Assembly: GCA_035041965.1 (NCBI GenBank)
Contig: JAPYMA010000147.1
Location: 62,001 to 126,000, forward strand
Reading direction: 5' to 3'
Length of the DNA stretch: 64,000 nt
From: Anisakis pegreffii
Lineage: Eukaryota; Nematoda; Chromadorea; Rhabditida; Anisakidae
The position numbers and the translations under genes were made by a program. Positions 62,570-64,000 of this stretch are shown in pieces (within the stretch, counting starts at the first letter, position 1; the number at the start of each line of letters is the position of its first letter). The notes beneath the pieces are model-generated. The model searched no databases and was not told where the DNA came from. It was given only the letters and a program-made list of their open reading frames with translations.

Positions 62570-64000
62570 ATGTCTCAGTTTGGAGCAAAGAATCCAGCTG
62601 CATGGGCTCGTCCTCCCGGTTAGTCTTTGACGTTTCACTGTTATATCGTTCACTTGTCGGGTCAGATGTTTTTTAACGTTTCTAACGTTCCACGTGATCA
62701 AACATAATTTATCTGATATTGATCGAGTGATCACTTTACGAACAAACCGCGAAAAATTCTTTTCTGTTTTAGCAGAGGTTCATTTGAGAAGTTTTAAAAT
62801 TATGGTGAGTGTTGAATTTAATACATTGCGTGATTGAAGGAGGGCAGCAACTGAATGCAGGACTATTTCAAAGTCCGTTGATCGGAGGTCAGGCAGCATT
62901 TGGTGGAGTGCCGCAAATGGCCGGTATGCCGGCAGGTATGATCAATGCGGCTGCATTCTCACAACAAGCTGCCGCTAGCATCGGCATGAACCTGAGTATG
63001 TTACAATCACCGCAACAAGCTGCGATCCGCATGCAAACACAACAACAGGTTCTTAGTCGCTCTCATTACCCTAACACTAGATTCATAACCACTGAGCTAA
63101 TGCACTCATAGAAAAAGGATATTCAATTAGCGGTACTTTCACTGCGATTTGCTCACCAAAATAGAGATCACTGCAGATATATTGAGTAGATTTCAGCGCA
63201 TTATTCAGAACAATTTTATACTGAACAATTTGATTCACTTGTGCGTTTGTGTTAGATACATTCTTTATACTGCTTAAGCACTGATGAGTGAATGTGATGA
63301 GCGCATTGTAGCCATCCATCAAGAATTGAGTATGAACTCACTGAATATCAGTGCCAATGAACAAATAATATGAACTGATTCGAGCAAAAATGTTCTGTTC
63401 GGGCAATGCACAAACAACTTTCAGCAGCCACAGCAAAAGAATCGAACATTCTCAGGTGTTGTGACAAAAATGCATGACAGTTATGGCTTCATTGATGACG
63501 ATGTCTTCTTCCAAGTCAGGTATCTACTTTCCTTTTCACCGTTTCTGTGCTTGCTGACTACTATATTTGTGATGCAGCAGCAATTAATGGCAGTGATTAA
63601 TGAAGAGTTGATTAAGTGTTGTGCGAGGAACGTTACCTCGAACTGGCGATCGTGTAATGGTGGAGGCGTCGTACAATCCGACGATGCCGTTCAAGTGGAA
63701 TGCATTTCGTGTTCAGTTGATCTCGTCACCCGACAAACCATCCGCACCTCAGATGATGCAGCAGTCCCACCAACAGCAACAAGCAGTACATCTTCATGCG
63801 CATTCACTCGAGATGCAGCAACGTTCAAGACAGATGCAACAGCAGCAGCAGCAGCAACAGCAACAACCATCACTGATGGGCAGTATGCCGCCATCGCAAA
63901 GAGGCAATGCTGCACCGCCGATGGGTGCTGCTGGTGGGGGTGCAGGTATGGGCACCGGTGGTGGAGGCGCATCGCCTTGGTCCAATAAAAGCATGCAAGG
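62570..64000 (+). CDS. CCAR1-like cell cycle and apoptosis regulator (partial, 5' four exons)
   Basis: Exons 62570-62618, 62840-63048, 63425-63519 and 63617-64000 join in phase; the last runs off the window. The start MSQFGAKNPAAWARPP is followed by a Gly/Ala/Met/Gln-rich stretch. The S1-like module typical of CCAR1 then reads RTFSGVVTKMHDSYGFIDDD, VFFQVSVVRGTLPRTGDRVM and VEASYNPTMPFKWNAFRVQ. A Gln-rich run coded by CAG/CAA (about 63830-63870) and a Gly-rich stretch follow. CCAR1 is a nuclear coactivator and splicing-linked protein; the C. elegans counterpart is lst-3. Exons 2 and 4 follow AAG acceptors. Exon 4 is recognised only by homology, because its real frame differs from the longer overlapping open frame at 63461-63988. 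Confidence 0.9.

Noticed and set aside
63461..63988. 175-codon plus-strand open frame
   Set aside because: It overlaps CCAR1 exons 3 and 4 but is in frame only with exon 3. Splicing AG|GTATCT to TTAAG|T gives the family sequence for exon 4 in another frame.

Overview
The window is eukaryotic and almost certainly from a nematode. It is AT-rich, with many small exons and introns mostly of 50-400 bases. Donors are often GTTAGT, GTTTGT or GTAAGT, and many acceptors are TTTCAG. Several genes have an acceptor-like TTNCAG just before the start ATG, as expected for spliced-leader trans-splicing. I cannot name the species or clade. Seven protein genes could be assembled exon by exon with consistent splice phase. 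All assignments rest on recognising families by eye; no search was run.

Left part (1-12.7 kb): a dispersed repeat copy, then three minus-strand genes lying head to tail. They are an ER-type FKBP2 prolyl isomerase with a KTEL tail (1272-2140), a two-HMG-box mitochondrial factor of the TFAM/HMG-5 type (3906-5483), and the 17-exon DEAD-box spliceosomal helicase DDX46/PRP5 (6467-12712). From 13.1 to 17.2 kb there are small candidate exons, nested inverted repeats, a possible 1.4-kb transposon with terminal inverted repeats, A-rich simple DNA and a tRNA-like relic.

Middle part: a plus-strand LRR-IQ centrosomal protein of the CEP97 type, with an unexpected fibronectin-III-like C-terminal segment (17776-23996, 899 codons). 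It is followed by a minus-strand DM-domain (DMRT-type) transcription factor (25983-30354). From about 30.4 to 52.2 kb the window is gene-poor. It holds hAT-like MITE relics, a possible hidden minus-strand gene near 31.6-32.3 kb, coding-like debris at 37.6-38.5 kb, a tandem duplication and a (CAG)9 run.

Right part: a 410-bp higher-order repeat (52.7-53.9 kb), the nuclear pore protein NUP35/NUP53 on the plus strand (54205-57129), more copies of the same repeat family at 58.7-60 kb, tRNA-like and fold-back relics, and the first four exons of a CCAR1-like RNA-binding coactivator (62570 to the window end).

The genes are unrelated housekeeping and regulatory genes (ER folding, mtDNA maintenance, splicing, centriole, sex or neuronal transcription, nuclear pore, transcription and RNA), not a pathway cluster. 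The most unusual general signal is the 3' splice sites: 13 of the 51 introns I placed end in AAG or GAG instead of CAG or TAG.
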